From NCBI GenBank assembly GCA_035236585.1, contig CP141136.1, forward strand, positions 48,873,136 to 48,937,135: 64,000 bases of DNA, in the 5' to 3' direction. Made by a program: the position numbers and the translations under genes. The notes under the pieces are model-generated. The model did no database searches. It saw only the letters and a list, made by a program, of their open reading frames with translations, and had not been told where the DNA came from. This document shows positions 9,534-22,676 of the stretch, piece after piece (the first letter of the stretch is position 1; every line of letters begins with the position of its first letter). The stretch is from Warburgia ugandensis (lineage: Eukaryota > Streptophyta > Magnoliopsida > Canellales > Canellaceae).

Positions 9534-12342
9534 TGGTGTGGCTTTAAAATTACTCGCAAGTGCATGAATCAATTTTAGTAGATGTACACAAGTGAGGTTG
9601 ATTCATGAGGAATCACACAAAATTGTATATTGGATGGATCTCATTTAAATCACTTAACTTCAATCAAAAGAGAGATTGCTTTGAATGAATTAGGAAATAA
9701 AAATGCGTAAATGAGAAATATACATGAAATTAAGAACTAGAATTAAAGGAAACTTAACAAAACTAAAACTATGTGGTGAAATTAGAAACTATCCTAACTA
9801 ACATGCACTTTACAAAAGAAACTAATGCAAAACAAGCATGAATTAAATTACTCAACTAACTTGAGGAAACTACTAAAATGGAAACTTAACACTTTCCTAA
9901 ACTAGAATTAGAAACTTTCTAAAAATAGAACTTTCTAAACCCAATATAGGGAACTTTCTAAACACCAAAATAAGATGCAAAAACAAGTTACAATTAGATC
10001 TAACTAACTTTAACAAGAAATTAGAAACATGAATGTGAATGGAAACTACAATTGAGGAGACTTTCTAAATCCTAAAATTTCATAAAGGTGGAACCTTCCA
10101 AAAATCGAAAGCGAAACTCTCTAAATGTTAAATAAGATGCAACTAACTAATTAATGATTGCTAAAACAAGATTAAACTACTAAACTTACCACAATTCATA
10201 TAGGAAAGTGACTTAGTACCATTCACATGATCCATGGATTGTGTGCATGGTTTTGAGGTGGAAAAATGACCAAAATTGATGAACCAAATGAAAAATATCA
10301 TGAAATTTATGTTGTTAACTGAATAAGCAACCTCAAAATATAAACGAGTTCCTGGATTCAATTAGAAACATTGTTTAGGTAGCTGGTAACAAAGCATAAA
10401 CTTAAGGGGAGAAAAATTCTAGATTTCAACTACTTAAGAAGATTAAACAATTCAAGCATAAGAAAGCAATTGAAACCAAAATTTTATGCAAATAAACAAC
10501 CTAGATCTAAAGTATTGTGATGAAAGAAACATTCCATAACAAGAATTTCAACACAACTTTATTAATTTACTTCCAAATTACACCAAAATTATGCACATAA
10601 ATTTGTCTACAAATTCTATAAATTATGCATTATTCAAGCTTGAAAAACTATATCTAAAACACAACAAAACTTCAATATAAATCTCCTAAACTAAAGTACA
10701 ATGATATTAAGAAAAAAAACTAGAAAGGAATTTGAGAGAAAAGAAGGCTAAAATGGTGAACTAGATAATAGAAAATGGACCTAAACTAAAGTGATGAACA
10801 AGGAAAAAATGTGGAATTCAAGAGGGGATTTCTAAGTTCTAAGCTAGCTATTCTATTGGGTGTCATTACTAGATAATAAGTAACTTAAATCTTAGTTGAT
10901 TAATAAATAAAAACTAAAGAATTGAAGAAAGGAGGGTGATTGAAGGTTGGAAAGTTGCATGTAATCTAAGGAACAAAACAAGGAAAACTTGGAGCAATGA
11001 AACTAAATTGAAACATGCAAACTACTAACCTGAATTGGTGAGCAATTAACCAAGACAATAACTAGAAAAGCATATAAGAAATTTTAAATTCCAGAAGCAA
11101 CAAAGCACCAAAGAGAGTTATGTTCCAAGATATCTCATCCACCTCTATCATATGAACCATGGGCTATATAGATGAGTGGGTCCCTAACTTAGGAAAGGGT
11201 GAATCAATGAGGAAAGTGTCTGTAGGGTTAGGGTATTGAGTGAGGAAGGCTAGGAGGAGTTTTGGAAGAGGAAGGGGCAATTTAAGTGGGAATGATGTCA
11301 TAAAGATGACATAAGAGAGATGAGTAAGCATGGACAGGTTGGTTACTAATTTTGGAGGGGTAATCATACTTTTTCATGGTGATTTGTTGGTGGGAATCAT
11401 GGGAAAAATGAAAAAAATATAAAGAGGAAAATCTAGAAGAAAACCTAAGGTTTTTACATGTTTGCATGGACTTAGATTTACTGTTTCCTAATTAGAGAAC
11501 CACTTGACGTTGCCAACTAAGCAAGGAGGAGTCCTTTTCTAGGAAGGTGGCTTCCTCCTTCACTTAAAAACATGGAATCCTACTAATATGCGTGGACTAC
11601 AGTTAGGAAATGGATTAGGAAAGTAGGTTTTTCTCTCTTGATGGGTCCGTTAACACATGATCATCTTTCCTTTTACGTTAATCTCTCAAAATCTCTTAAA
11701 AATCACACTTTTAATACATGAAAGTTGCTTGAATTGATGCTCCAATCATGTGGCTCCATGTGGCACTCATTCTTGGCTCTATGGATCACTTTGATGGCTC
11801 ATTCCTTGGTGGCTTAAGTGGCTTCAATGCTTGGCTTAAAGCCTTGAGTAACTCATGTGGTTATCACCCTTTTTCATAGCTCCCATGCAAAGGTGGTGGA
11901 AATGGATGGCTTAGGCTTGGTTCCATTTCTAATCATCTTTAACTTTTCCAACTACTTCATTTCTTTCTCTAGGATGATCTTGAACCTTCATCACACCCTT
12001 GAATTGATGACATTTAGCATTTGGCTTGTTAGGTTTCCTAGTTAGACTAAGAAACCTCATGAATAGCTTCAATTCTTTTGTTAATCAAGATTGGTCTTTG
12101 GATTACCTTTTTACTTCCTACAAAAGATGAAAAACCATAATTAAATGCCAGAAATTTAGGGTAATTCACATAATTACTTCGGATTAGCTCCTAAACATGC
12201 AAAATATCAAACTTTTGAATCATTAGGTAAAAAATGCATGTGTTATAAAATTCCAGAAAAAAAAACCATAGAAATAACACTATATTTTTTAACACATGGC
12301 CTACTAATTAGGTACTTTTTATATAAAAGTGAACATTTATCT
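9534..12342 (-). mobile_element. Solo Athila/Tat-type LTR, 2809 bp, with target duplication GAAAT
   Basis: GAAAT at 9529-9533 and 12343-12347 flanks the segment, and LINE coding sequence continues on both sides. The left part contains CTCGCAAGTGCATGAATC followed by a GAGGTTGATTCATGAGG stretch, the reverse complement of the conserved U5 end of Athila/Tat LTRs. The right end is the reverse complement of the LTR start (compare 36294). The last bases are TTATCT where other copies have TTATCA. The orientation is minus. Open frames at 10161, 11164, 11282 and 11857 are inside the LTR and not genes. Confidence 0.88.
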
Positions 12343-12645
12343 GAAATGAAAACATTAAAGGAAACTTAGAAGTAGTACCAATAGGTAACAAGATGAGGGG
12401 GATTAGACTTAAATAGTTTGGACATGTCCAATGGAGACCAAACATGATACTGGTTGGGAGTGAGGCAATCCAAGTAAAAGGTTCTAAAAGGGCAAGGGGA
12501 ATGCCCAAAAGAATATGGATAGAAGTGGCGAGAAAAGATTTAGAAACTTTAGAACTAAATGAAGACATGATACTTAATAAACGGGAATGGAGGAACAAGA
12601 TTCATATGATCGACCCCTAATTGGCATAAGGTCTTGATGATGTTG
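12343..12645 (+). pseudogene. RTE LINE 3' end (conserved C-terminus and tail)
   Basis: After the second solo LTR the LINE continues: GNKMRGIRLK, stop, FGHVQWRPNM, then GSKRARGMPKRIWIEVARKD and REWRNKIHMIDP. These are the last motifs of plant RTE proteins (the WFGHVQRRP and RGRPKRTW regions). The coding part ends near 12618. It is followed by the 3' tail with the repeat GATGATGTTGATG. Nearly the same 3' end recurs at 55507-55596. Confidence 0.88.
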
Positions 12646-13360
12646 ATGTTAAATTTATTACATTTTTTATATCATAGTCCATTTATTTTGACAAAAACAT
12701 AAAAGATAAAACAAAAAGGCCAAAAAACTAAAATTAGAGGCATAAAAATTCTTAAGAAAATTTGTTGTTGCACTAATTATTTTAGTGAGATACAAGAAGA
12801 CATGTACTAACAGAATAATTGAGTAGTATAAAATAATATAGAAAAGCATTGTGTAGTTTCACAAAGTATAGCACAATAGAACAAACTAGAAAACGTGACT
12901 TGATAAGAAGTGTATTACATTGCTCTAGAAAGGGAGAGAGAAAATGGTTGTGCATGATATGCAAATTTTGAGTTTTAAAATTTTAAATAAGATTTAATTG
13001 TATATTCTTTTTATGTTAAGAATTACAAATTAGAAGCTCAATTACACTTCTTGTAATCATGGAGTGATGGAAGCATACAATCAGGGATGTGGTTTTGTGA
13101 AAAGAACTTACAAAAGGGATTTGAAAGAAAAGGCAATTGAGACAAAATTTGTGTTTGGGGAACATAGTTAGAGAAGGACTAGTCAACGTAAGATGAAAGG
13201 AATAGAAGATGGGAAGGAAAGACCCCAAAGAAGACATATAGTCAATAGAGAGGAAAAGGAATTGCCTTTCAAAGTACAGAAGAGACACTACCTCCTCTAG
13301 TAGAACATCAGGTGATAGATCCTTTACCAGTTGCACTTATGTACTAGTATGGAGAATATT
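12646..13360. other. No recognised feature
   Basis: This is AT-rich sequence between the LINE tail and the decayed coding region. If the LINE inserted into the Athila/Tat internal region that starts at 4460, this should be its continuation, but I recognise no gag or pol motif. Open frames at 12667-12964 and 13016-13336 on the minus strand are T-rich and uninformative. Confidence 0.3.
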
Positions 13361-16290
13361 TTTGGTCAAGGGATCATGATTTGCATATATCAATTGGGAC
13401 ATGTGGAAACACCAATCAGGTAGGTGTAATTTCTCTATTAAACTCTCTTTTTTCTATTTTTTTATTTCATTTGATTCTAGATATTGTTTTGCATTGGTAT
13501 CCCAGACTTTTTGAGCATTTTCATCTTTTGCACAAAAAATGGTCCATTTGGACTTATCCCTAGAAGTTACACCAAATGTTCCAATTATTGCTTACAAGGT
13601 GAAAGAAACTCATTAGTGCCACTAAATTTACCCTTATGTGATGATGGAAATTGACATAGCTAATAGAGTATGCTATTGGGCCTTTTTGAAAAGATTTTGG
13701 AGAGAAATTTCTTCAATGCATGTATTGCAACATGTAGGCAAGCATTAGATGAAGAGGAATAACTATTAGCAAAAGATATTTTCCATTGATGAAGAGAAAG
13801 TTAGAAAAGTATTTGGCAGTTGGAGAATGATTATGGGGAAAACATGTGATGGGAATATAAAAACTAGATCTCTAGATCTAATGTTTGTAGAGTTGATAAG
13901 GAGCTACAAATACGTTGAGGGACAAGATCTAGATAAACTAATTAAACAAGCATGTACCTAATGAGGAAGATGAAGAAAGAGAAGAAATGGGAGGAGAAGG
14001 GACTGAAGGAGGAAAGGGATTTAAGAAAACAAAGAAGAAGAAATTGGAAGTATTGATGTAAGAGAGACAAAGAAGTTGGCAAAATTGAATAGTTTCTTTT
14101 AAGGGATACAACATTTACTAAAAGATGACAAATCACACATAACATTTACTAAAACATGACAATTACAACATAAAGTGTACATGGCAAGATTGTATCCTTG
14201 GGCTCTATTTGGGGGTGTTCAATTTGCCAATTCTCAAAATTCAATAGGTTGTGAGTTAATTGATTACACAGAGAATTTGGAAGCAATTGACAAATATGCA
14301 TGGTCATAAGCTGCTTGTCCATTGCTAATAAAGGAAATGGGGAGAACTACCCACAGGTTTTCTGGGTTGGGATTTCGATTCCCATGTAAGATAGGTTCAC
14401 GGTCATGAGATGTTTTCCTATCATATAGGAAGGCTGTTGCACAAAATTTTCTTCTAACTATTTGCTCCATATATCCTACATCAATCTATATGAAGAAGAA
14501 TTATGGGATGCATTTTATGATCAAGGTACTCCCCAAGTATTTCCATTCTCTTCTTTTGATGTTCTTTTTGTTTATGAAATTGGAAATTTCCTTTCTTTGT
14601 TTCATGAACATGGTATTTTGATTATTTCATAAACTTGAGACCTACCTTAAAAGAGACTATGGAGATCTTTCTTGATACTAGTAAATGAAATTCCAAATAA
14701 TTTGTGAATCCTAATATAATGAATTAGGTGGGATGGAGAAAAGAAATAGATAAGCAAACTAAGGGTCAAGTAAGAACAAAGAAAACTGAAATGAGAATTT
14801 CACTTTCATTGTCATAAGTTTCAACTAATTGCTCTACTTTCAGGTGGATTAGATGCCATGGGAGAATAGTTCAAGGAAAGATACAACTATGTATAAATTG
14901 GTCATGGAATTATCAAAAAGAAGAAAAATATTTTAGGGATTGGAATCTAGCATAATTTGAATGCAAAAAAGAATTGTTTGGAAAGTGGACAAGCAAAAGA
15001 AGTAGAAGGTTGTTGTGAATTAATAAAGAAAGTTTCTTATCTTGATGATAGCACCTATATGCAACTCAAGGAAGTTGTATTCCTTTTGAAAGCTTTTCAA
15101 GGTTGAAGGGATGATTTGGAATATGAGAATGATGAACTTGTAATAATTCTAACAGCAAAAGTAGAATCCATCCCTATCCTTATATTTGCCTTTTTATCCT
15201 ATGAACTCATTAGCTTTGCCTTCATGCAAGGTTTATCAACTTCAATGTTATATGAGACCTTTTATGCTCAAAATTCATACATCCTAAGGATTCAATTACT
15301 TTCTTTGCTAGTGACATTGGCTAGCTTTGATAAGCCAATTGTTACTCAACTGCCCCTTGAAGATGTAAAGAATTGTGTTGGATGGAACTTCCTAAAGAAG
15401 TGTCTAATATTCAATGTTGTTACACATTTATTAACTCTTCCATTTCATTCCATGCTTCCTTTAGGTAGCATAGGAAGTTATTAGACACATGTCTACCAAA
15501 CCAGTTCAAATGTAAGTTCTAACTTTTGTCAAAGAACTAGTTTCAAAACATTTCTCCACTTATAAATTCTTCAATGAATTTGATGGATTTTGCTAAAGAT
15601 GAGGAAATCAAGACTTTGAGGAATTCTCTAGATGTAATAGAGAATTCTTTAATAGTAGCTATAAACTATTCCAACCATTTAGAGAAATAATTGTTATCAA
15701 TGCAAATAGACTTGGAAATTGCCAAAGAGAAACTAGAAAAGTATGCTCCATTTTTTGAAGTGTCTACAAGCAGAGCTACTTGTCAAAACATGAAGAATCT
15801 AATGAGGAAAGTGATGAAGGCGATGAAGAAGAAAGTGATGTTGAAGGTAATGAAGATGAGGAGAGAGGGGAAGATAGATATCGAGATGATGGAGATAATA
15901 AAGATGATTGAGGAGGGAACAATAATGAAAGAGAAAGATATAAAAGATGGGAATGATGGAATATAGCAATTGTTAAAGTCAATGAATCAGAAGAACAAAT
16001 TGAAAAGGAGAAAGATGAGAAAGACTCTCTTACAAAAGATGATCTAATCAAACTAAAGAAACAAAATCAGATGCTTCTCAAGATGTCCCTACACTTTCTG
16101 TTGATCCTAATGTATATTTTCTACCCAAAACATCTTTAGGGTCTCTTATGAGAGTTAGAAGGGTAAAATTCAAGGCGCCACTCATGCAATTGTAGGAAAT
16201 GATATGTAATGAGGGACAAGAGAAGTTCTGGAATGATGTTGTTGATGTAATTAGGGATAAGAGAAACAAAAAAAGGGCTGAGAAAGATAG
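13361..16290 (+). pseudogene. Decayed coding region of unknown family (possibly plant-mobile-domain type)
   Basis: Several plus-strand stretches look coding. Near 14190-14330 one frame gives LYPWALFGGVQFANSQNS and LIDYTENLEAIDKYAWS, a pattern like the LEDLDxIxxYAWG region of plant mobile-domain (aminotransferase-like) or DUF1985 transposon proteins. A possible intron follows: CAAG/GTACTC at 14524 and CTACTTTCAG at 14843. Another open stretch is 15116-15484. Near 15690-15950 one frame is an acidic run of Glu/Asp, and another (15691-15966) is Lys/Met-rich. Stops occur throughout. I infer a dead transposon-borne or host-derived gene; the family assignment is weak. Confidence 0.3.
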
Positions 16291-16758
16291 CCAGAGAGGT
16301 GTTAAATGATAATGTGAATCTCTTTTTCTTTGTCTCTTTTCTCTTTCAGTATAAAAGAAAACTTTGTATGAAAAGGTGATTCTAAATTAAATGAAATATT
16401 CCTTTTTCTTCTACCCCCTCCCCCCTCTTTCTATCTCTTAGAAAGAAATGCAATGACATATAAGATAAAGAGAACATTTTGTGATAACAAAGTATGCCTA
16501 GTGAAAAAAATGAAAATATGGGAAAATTTTGTGTTGCACTTAATTTTATAAGAAAATATTGCACTATGTAAAAAGGATTAGAGTTTTCAAGATGTACATC
16601 AAAATGCCCAATCAAATATTAGTGTAATGCTATTTTTTAGTTCACACTATGCTGAAATATAATGCTTTTTATATTATGTCATTCTATTATTATATTATTC
16701 CAGAATCTTTCACTCATCTATAAATACAAATTGTCATATTTGTTACCAAATGTCTTTC
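16291..16758. other. No recognised feature
   Basis: AT-rich spacer between the decayed coding region and the left LTR of the next element. Nothing identifiable is present. Confidence 0.4.
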
Positions 16759-19263
16759 ATCAATGTATGATCCCAAGTTTTATAAACATTTCTTGACTTT
16801 TAAGTTTAGAAAGTAGCAAAAATTTTCTTGTTTTAGAAAACATGATTAGAGTGATAATGTATATGTATCTTTGAGAAATTCATCAACTTCTTCCTGGGAG
16901 TTACAGTATAACCTTCACATATATGTGAAATAATAGTCTTCTAACCTAAGAATGTTTAGAGATACATGCCACAAGATCACCCATACTATTAAAACTAGAG
17001 TTACACATACCATTCAAATAAATAGAACAGTCCATGTTTATAGTCATCTTATGTGTCAATAGAAGTTAAATTATATACAGTACCAAAATGCAATCTTATA
17101 CACGAATTCTATCAAATGATTATGCCAAAAGTACTCTTATCTCACATCTAAGCTGATCCAGGTTTTTTCACCTTCCCTAAGTCTCTCATGCTCGAGCTAC
17201 CTACTATGTCACCTAAAATGTTGGTTGTAGGGGGGTGAGCAAACCAACCTCTCATGATAGGAAGAAAAACTAATACAAGCTAGACTGCCTAAAATATGGC
17301 ATACCGTAGCATATGTATAGGTGTATATATCTCCATGCATATATGTGCTTAGTTTCTGAAATTGAGAAGTCACATGTAAAATAAAGATCCACGAAGAAAA
17401 ATTGGTGATCTCAAATCATCTAGAATGTCCAAAAGAATTGAATAAGTTTATGAATCCAGTGTACTCAAGTTAGCTGAAACCAAACCAAGTTGCATAGCCC
17501 TTAGTATGTACTACACAAATCCATGCCCCTGTCAGCATGGACAACTAATCGCTCCATATAACAGTGGCATACAGCCCTACCACAAGGGAACAATGGTCTC
17601 AACTCTTGAGAATTACTAGCATGCTAACATCACACTACAACCTATGCTTGTAGGGCCCTACTGTCACCCATTGGCAACTACCTTGGCCTATACGTCAATT
17701 CGTGGATACCTTCACTACCATCATCATATCATAGTGAGGTGAAATCTTCAACTCCTCTATCTAATACCTTCAAGAAGGTATGTCTTTTATTGATTATTTA
17801 CTTAGGATTTCTAACAATTTTCAAGTCATGGTCCAAGACTTTAATCAGGTATAGAGAACTTGCACCATTTTCCTACACACATTGTATAGGGAAAAATGGT
17901 GTTGTTTCTCCCATGAACATACTCAAAACTAGTATATTTAGAGAATATTTTAATGGGGCATTCTACCTACACTCATCAAGCATTGTGATCTTGAAGAACC
18001 ATGTTTTATTCCATCATCATTTAGGTTAAGATTTGAAGGTTTTAGAGGGGAATTGGGTGCCATCTTCTTGGTTCTACATTTAGGTAAGCAAGGTGTGCCC
18101 AATCCATGTTTCACTTTGTAGCACCAAAATACAAAATTTAATAGTTGAAAATTCAAATCTTTCAATGACATTTTAGTGCTCAATCACTAACTAAAAATAA
18201 CCCAAAAATAAATTTTTCAAGGGAGATGGATTTCTAGGATGTTCAAGCACATGAATGATCCCTTATTTTCACTGTATGCAATACCATATGCATAATGTGA
18301 AGAACTTCATGAGAATTTCTATTTCTTATAAAGAATGGCCTGATCTAAATCATACTTATATGTTAAAGATGTTGGAATTACTTCAAGAAATCTAGAATTT
18401 TCAACAAATTCTTGTCAGAATGAGCCAAATGATCAAGCCATGGAAAAACATGTGCATGTTGGAAATGGGGACAAGTTAGGAGTGATTCTACAACTTTTAC
18501 GACTTCTAAGCACATTATGTGTCAAGAATACTTCTAAGATGGCTAACACACATTCATGCATTCAAAACCAACTCAAAAATATCATGAGCTTGCTATTAGC
18601 ACAAAAATAATGAGGAGATAAATAGCATGGAAATGTGGTGAACCAATAGCATGTAGTTCTTCACAATTCCTTAAGAAAAACAATACTTTTATCATGGATA
18701 AACCAAAACATGATAAACCAAAACCTACATTAGGAATACATCCAAAATGAAGCCCCTACATGATAGAGCTTAAATGGCTAGAATTTTTAACTTATTTTCT
18801 CTCATGCATTGTTGGTTCCCAACTCTCTTCATGGAGAGGTGGCTTGGTGGGGTAGCTGTGACGACCCGGGTTTTTGAAAACATGATTTGTAAAGTATTTT
18901 GAAAGGCAGGGCCCTTAAGAGTGTAAAATTTTTTCGCAAAACAAAACAGCGAAAATTCTTTTCTTTAGAACTTGTTTTGAAAACCCAAGTTACCACTTCA
19001 TACATAACATAAGTACAATTTGTGTACAAAATAAAATTCCATTGAAGGAATATACTTTTATTAAACTCCAGGATCCATCCAGTGGTTCACAGTACAGCCA
19101 AATTTAGTACAATACTTGTCCAAATTACATAATCCAAAACTCAAGCTCACCATACAATAAAACTCTCAACAAAGAAAAATACATGTCTTCAAGGGTATAC
19201 CTTGAAGATTATTCTCTTCAAGTCTTCTATAGTCTTGAGCTCCTAACTCTCCTTCCTCGATCC

Positions 19264-19305
19264 GAGATATTGCAACAAGTACAATATCTCAGCAAGCAAT
19301 GCTTG
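19264..19305. promoter_or_regulatory. Conserved double stem-loop in the LTR
   Basis: GAGATATTG (19264-19272) pairs with CAATATCTC (19282-19290). It is followed by CAAGC-AAT-GCTTG (19293-19305) and then GTAGGGGATTCAAG, which is also conserved at 30337 and 47192. Confidence 0.6.
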
Positions 19306-20860
19306 GTAGGGGATTCAAGAAACATAATAATTGACAATGTAATTCCAATACTTCATAATCTCATTATCCTCAAACATACTCTTTACTTTGTAAGTTATGT
19401 ATATCTATATACATACATACCCTTCATGAGTAAACCAGTTAAATTCGTGAAAATAGTCAAATATCATTCCCAACTAAGCTGATCAATTCTCTTCATTTTG
19501 AGAATTTAGTATTACAGCGAATCTCATACTGGGAATTTCCCTTCTTGGAAAACATTGGTAATATACAATTACCTAGCATTTCATAATGCTATAACATAAG
19601 GTATTTCACTATGCCTAATCCCATATGCATCATAGTGCAAAATAATCAGAAAGGTTGCTATGCTGCAGTCTGTTCCGTATTAGCGCGCTCGGATAACTGC
19701 CCTGTTCACCACTGATACCACGGTGGAAAATATTATGTCACTGCCCGTATGGGGGGGCAAGACTTTCACAGTGGTGGCCTTCCCATAATTGCCACCACCC
19801 GACTTTTAGCCTCTCATTGGGCAAGGTATCATCATATCATCAAATTTCAAGGAGTGGGTGGCCAAACCCTCATAACTCCTCTAGCAATAGCATCCCCTAG
19901 GCTCATGCCTATTAAAACAAACTCACAAGCCTCCTAGCTTGTATGTAAAATAGACTTCATATATATCAGACCATACGTCTGTTTACTTAGGGCTGAAATA
20001 TTTTCTAGTTCCCTATTCACTTATAGTTTAGTTCTTAACCATCTTATAGGTGTTTGGTTGGATCATAAGGTTTTCAAGAGATTTACTACAAGTATTATCA
20101 TTACTCTTGTCAACATAAGATCATGAGTACAATCATGAATATCTCATGTAAATGCATTCATCAAATCCTCCTACCTTTAAGGATTGATCTCTTTTTCCCA
20201 ATCTTCCATGATGTTGACCGATGTATGTAATCTGTACATCCATACATATTGTCAATATATAAATTATGAACAATCCTATTGATCACTAGATCTGATGTTT
20301 AGAATGATCTTTAGATCATTCATATCTAAGTATTTTTCTATCTCTAAGTCTTTGTATGTTCATCTCCTTGATCTTGATCTTTCATAGATCCTTTGATTGA
20401 CAATCTACTCATGTTGATAAAGATCAAGGTCCTAGATCTTCTATCATCTAGTTCTTCTTTGATCTAAGTTCAGTTCTTGGATCATCCCTATGGAGGATGA
20501 TCTTGGTTTTCTTCCTTGAATCACCTTTGATCAAGGGTTTGGATTATCTAATCTAATGAACTATAACAAGTATACTACTAAACATTCATACTAAGTACAA
20601 TATTATGTTCTTACTCTTATTGTTCTTGATCATCCAAGATCTAATGGATCTTATTTGATCATCCTTATCTTACTTACTATTTTTATTAGGGTTAGGTAAT
20701 TTACTAACCTTTTATGCTCTTATGATTATTATTCAACCAGTTAATGTGCATGGTTGAAGGTAGCTTATTCAAGCCTAAATCTAGACTGCTCCTCTTATTT
20801 CCAATTGGCTAAGGCTTACTAGTTGAATGGGTGAACACAAAGTGATTACTTCAATCCTCA

Positions 20861-21002
20861 TGTAAGGAGGCGTTTAGACCTCACAAACGTCAACAGAAGG
20901 TAGGGGAAGAGCGATGCTCTATTAGATAACCCCCTTAACCACTATGTTCATCATTCACTAGAATGACCATAGCTCAACCTTTCATAAGGTTCCTATAAGC
21001 AT
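20861..21002 (-). promoter_or_regulatory. Conserved block of about 140 bp shared by the long LTRs
   Basis: The block includes GTAAGGAGGCGTTTAGACCT, GGGGAAGAGCGATGCTCTAT, a C-rich run and ATAAGGTTCCTAT. It is present at 32315-32455, 40785-40922, 48485-48605 and 62772-62915 and stands out as the best-conserved part of otherwise diverged LTRs. No promoter motif is evident within it. Confidence 0.5.
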
Positions 21003-22668
21003 GTTTACCCTAAGTACTCTTTCTAATGGATTTTAATTAAGTCCATGAATATGTATAATGTCATTCATGGGGTTTATTATTCTTTTCCTAATTTGGGCCA
21101 AGGATTTGATAATCCTTATATTGTCCTACTAACTATAGCCCTTACTAATTAACTCCAAAGTACTCCATTCTTATTTGTGTCATGAAACTCTACTTTCTCA
21201 TTAGAATACATTTTTGATGTTTTATGCTCTTTATCTCATAACAAGTAAATCTACTACTAACATTCAACTATAAATGAATTATAAATTTAAAACATAAAAC
21301 TACCTAATTTAACATTCAATGAAAATGAGGTAAGGTACTTAAATTAACTCTAGCACCTTAGGATAAGAATGAACACATATCATACTAAACTCTAAATGTT
21401 ATACTAGCATGCTTTATAACATAATAATATAAAATGAAACTAATTATATTTACATTTTTAGAAACCTTTACTTATTATCCAACCATTTGATCTTAGATCT
21501 TTTCCTTTGATTAAGGACTTTAGTTATATTTAGAGAATTTTCTCTATTAAGGTCAAAAGATCACATTGATCTATTTTTATCATAATCCATCCATGATTTC
21601 CTTGGATTTCATCATATAAACATTTATTCTTTCCATCCCAAGGATCTGATCACACTTGATCTCATTGATCAAGTGGGTCCCTTTGTATTTTTATTTTTTT
21701 TGGGTTTTTCTACCATAAAGGGTAGATCCCTTATTTTATCCAAGATCTGTCCAAATTAACCATAGATATTACTTTATTACATTATTATATCATCGCTAAA
21801 ATAAATTTCCAAGATCTGATCACCTCAGATCTTGAAGATCTTAGAAATTGGACGCTTATTTCCAAAATACAAAAAAATACAGAAAAATACAGAAATAAAT
21901 TTTAGAAATATTATGAATTCATTAGAAACTAGACATTACAAGATTTCCATAGCTTCTTTCTGATCTCAATTTGGAGTTCATATGACTCCACAATCTTAAA
22001 TTGAAGTTTTCAGCCGTTCCTAGGGTCCAGATTTGATCTAGGCCCACCAGAATTAATCTCTCTCAATTGAGGGTCCAAAACTGCTCAGATCTTTCTGAAA
22101 CTTCTACCCTAGGGGTTCTGGACCATTCTGGATTGATTGGTGGAGTCAGATTTTTCATCTGAGCACTCCATCATCATGAATTAAGGGTTCTATTGTTTAC
22201 TTTATTTTTACCTTTTTATTACCAAAATTAATTACAGTAAAATAAAAATTACACAAAACAATACTAAAAATATATGAAAAGTATTTCCACTTACTTGATT
22301 GGAGAGAAAACCTCATTTATATGCCCAATTTAAAAAAATACCTTGTTGATGAAGATATAGCCTAAAATCCACCTTTCGTGCAAATACCGTTGTTTGAACC
22401 GTTGGATCTTGAAATTTCTTTGGGGGTTTTGTAGAATAGATGTGTTGGGATGTTTTGGACGGTGAAATTGATCAAATTCGATCTAGAACAGAGTGCCTAA
22501 TTGAATTTAGGTCTCTTGTTCTAATCTAAAAAGAAAAACAAGTTGGAAAGAGATCTAACTCTTGGAAATTTTGGGGTTTTGAGAGGGATTCTAGATCTAA
22601 TTTTTCAAGGAGATTGAAGATAATTTCGTGGGGATTTTATGAGGATTTTTGGAAGATTTTTGGGGTTG

Positions 22669-22676
22669 TATTTATA
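22669..22676 (-). promoter_or_regulatory. LTR TATA box
   Basis: TATTTATA on the plus strand is TATAAATA on the minus strand, in a stretch GCCTATAAATACAACCCC. The equivalent site is kept at 40307, 42802, 50564 and 60350 in the other LTRs. It fits the core promoter at the U3/R border. Confidence 0.7.

Larger units (their letters stand above)
4746..12645 (+). mobile_element. RTE-clade LINE, internally deleted and split by two solo LTRs
   Basis: A non-LTR retrotransposon is present in three blocks: 4746-6186, 9299-9533 and 12348-12645. Once the two solo LTRs (6187-9293 and 9534-12342) and one copy of each target duplication are removed, the blocks join in domain order: endonuclease, reverse transcriptase, RT thumb region, conserved C-terminus. 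About 2 kb remains, against roughly 3.3 kb for intact plant RTE elements, so there are also internal deletions. The 3' end reads GGTCTTGATGATGTTGATG, the short GATG-type tail of plant RTEs. No convincing outer target duplication was found. Stops and frameshifts occur throughout, so the element is dead. Confidence 0.85.

Noticed and set aside
15776-16051. Serine-rich minus-strand frame of 91 codons
   Set aside because: It is the complement of the acidic/lysine-rich plus-strand run; composition alone explains it.
19749-19937. Plus-strand frame in the solo LTR, partly repeated at 61273-61602
   Set aside because: The similarity is nucleotide similarity of related LTRs; the frames are not kept in the copies at 30830 and 38170.
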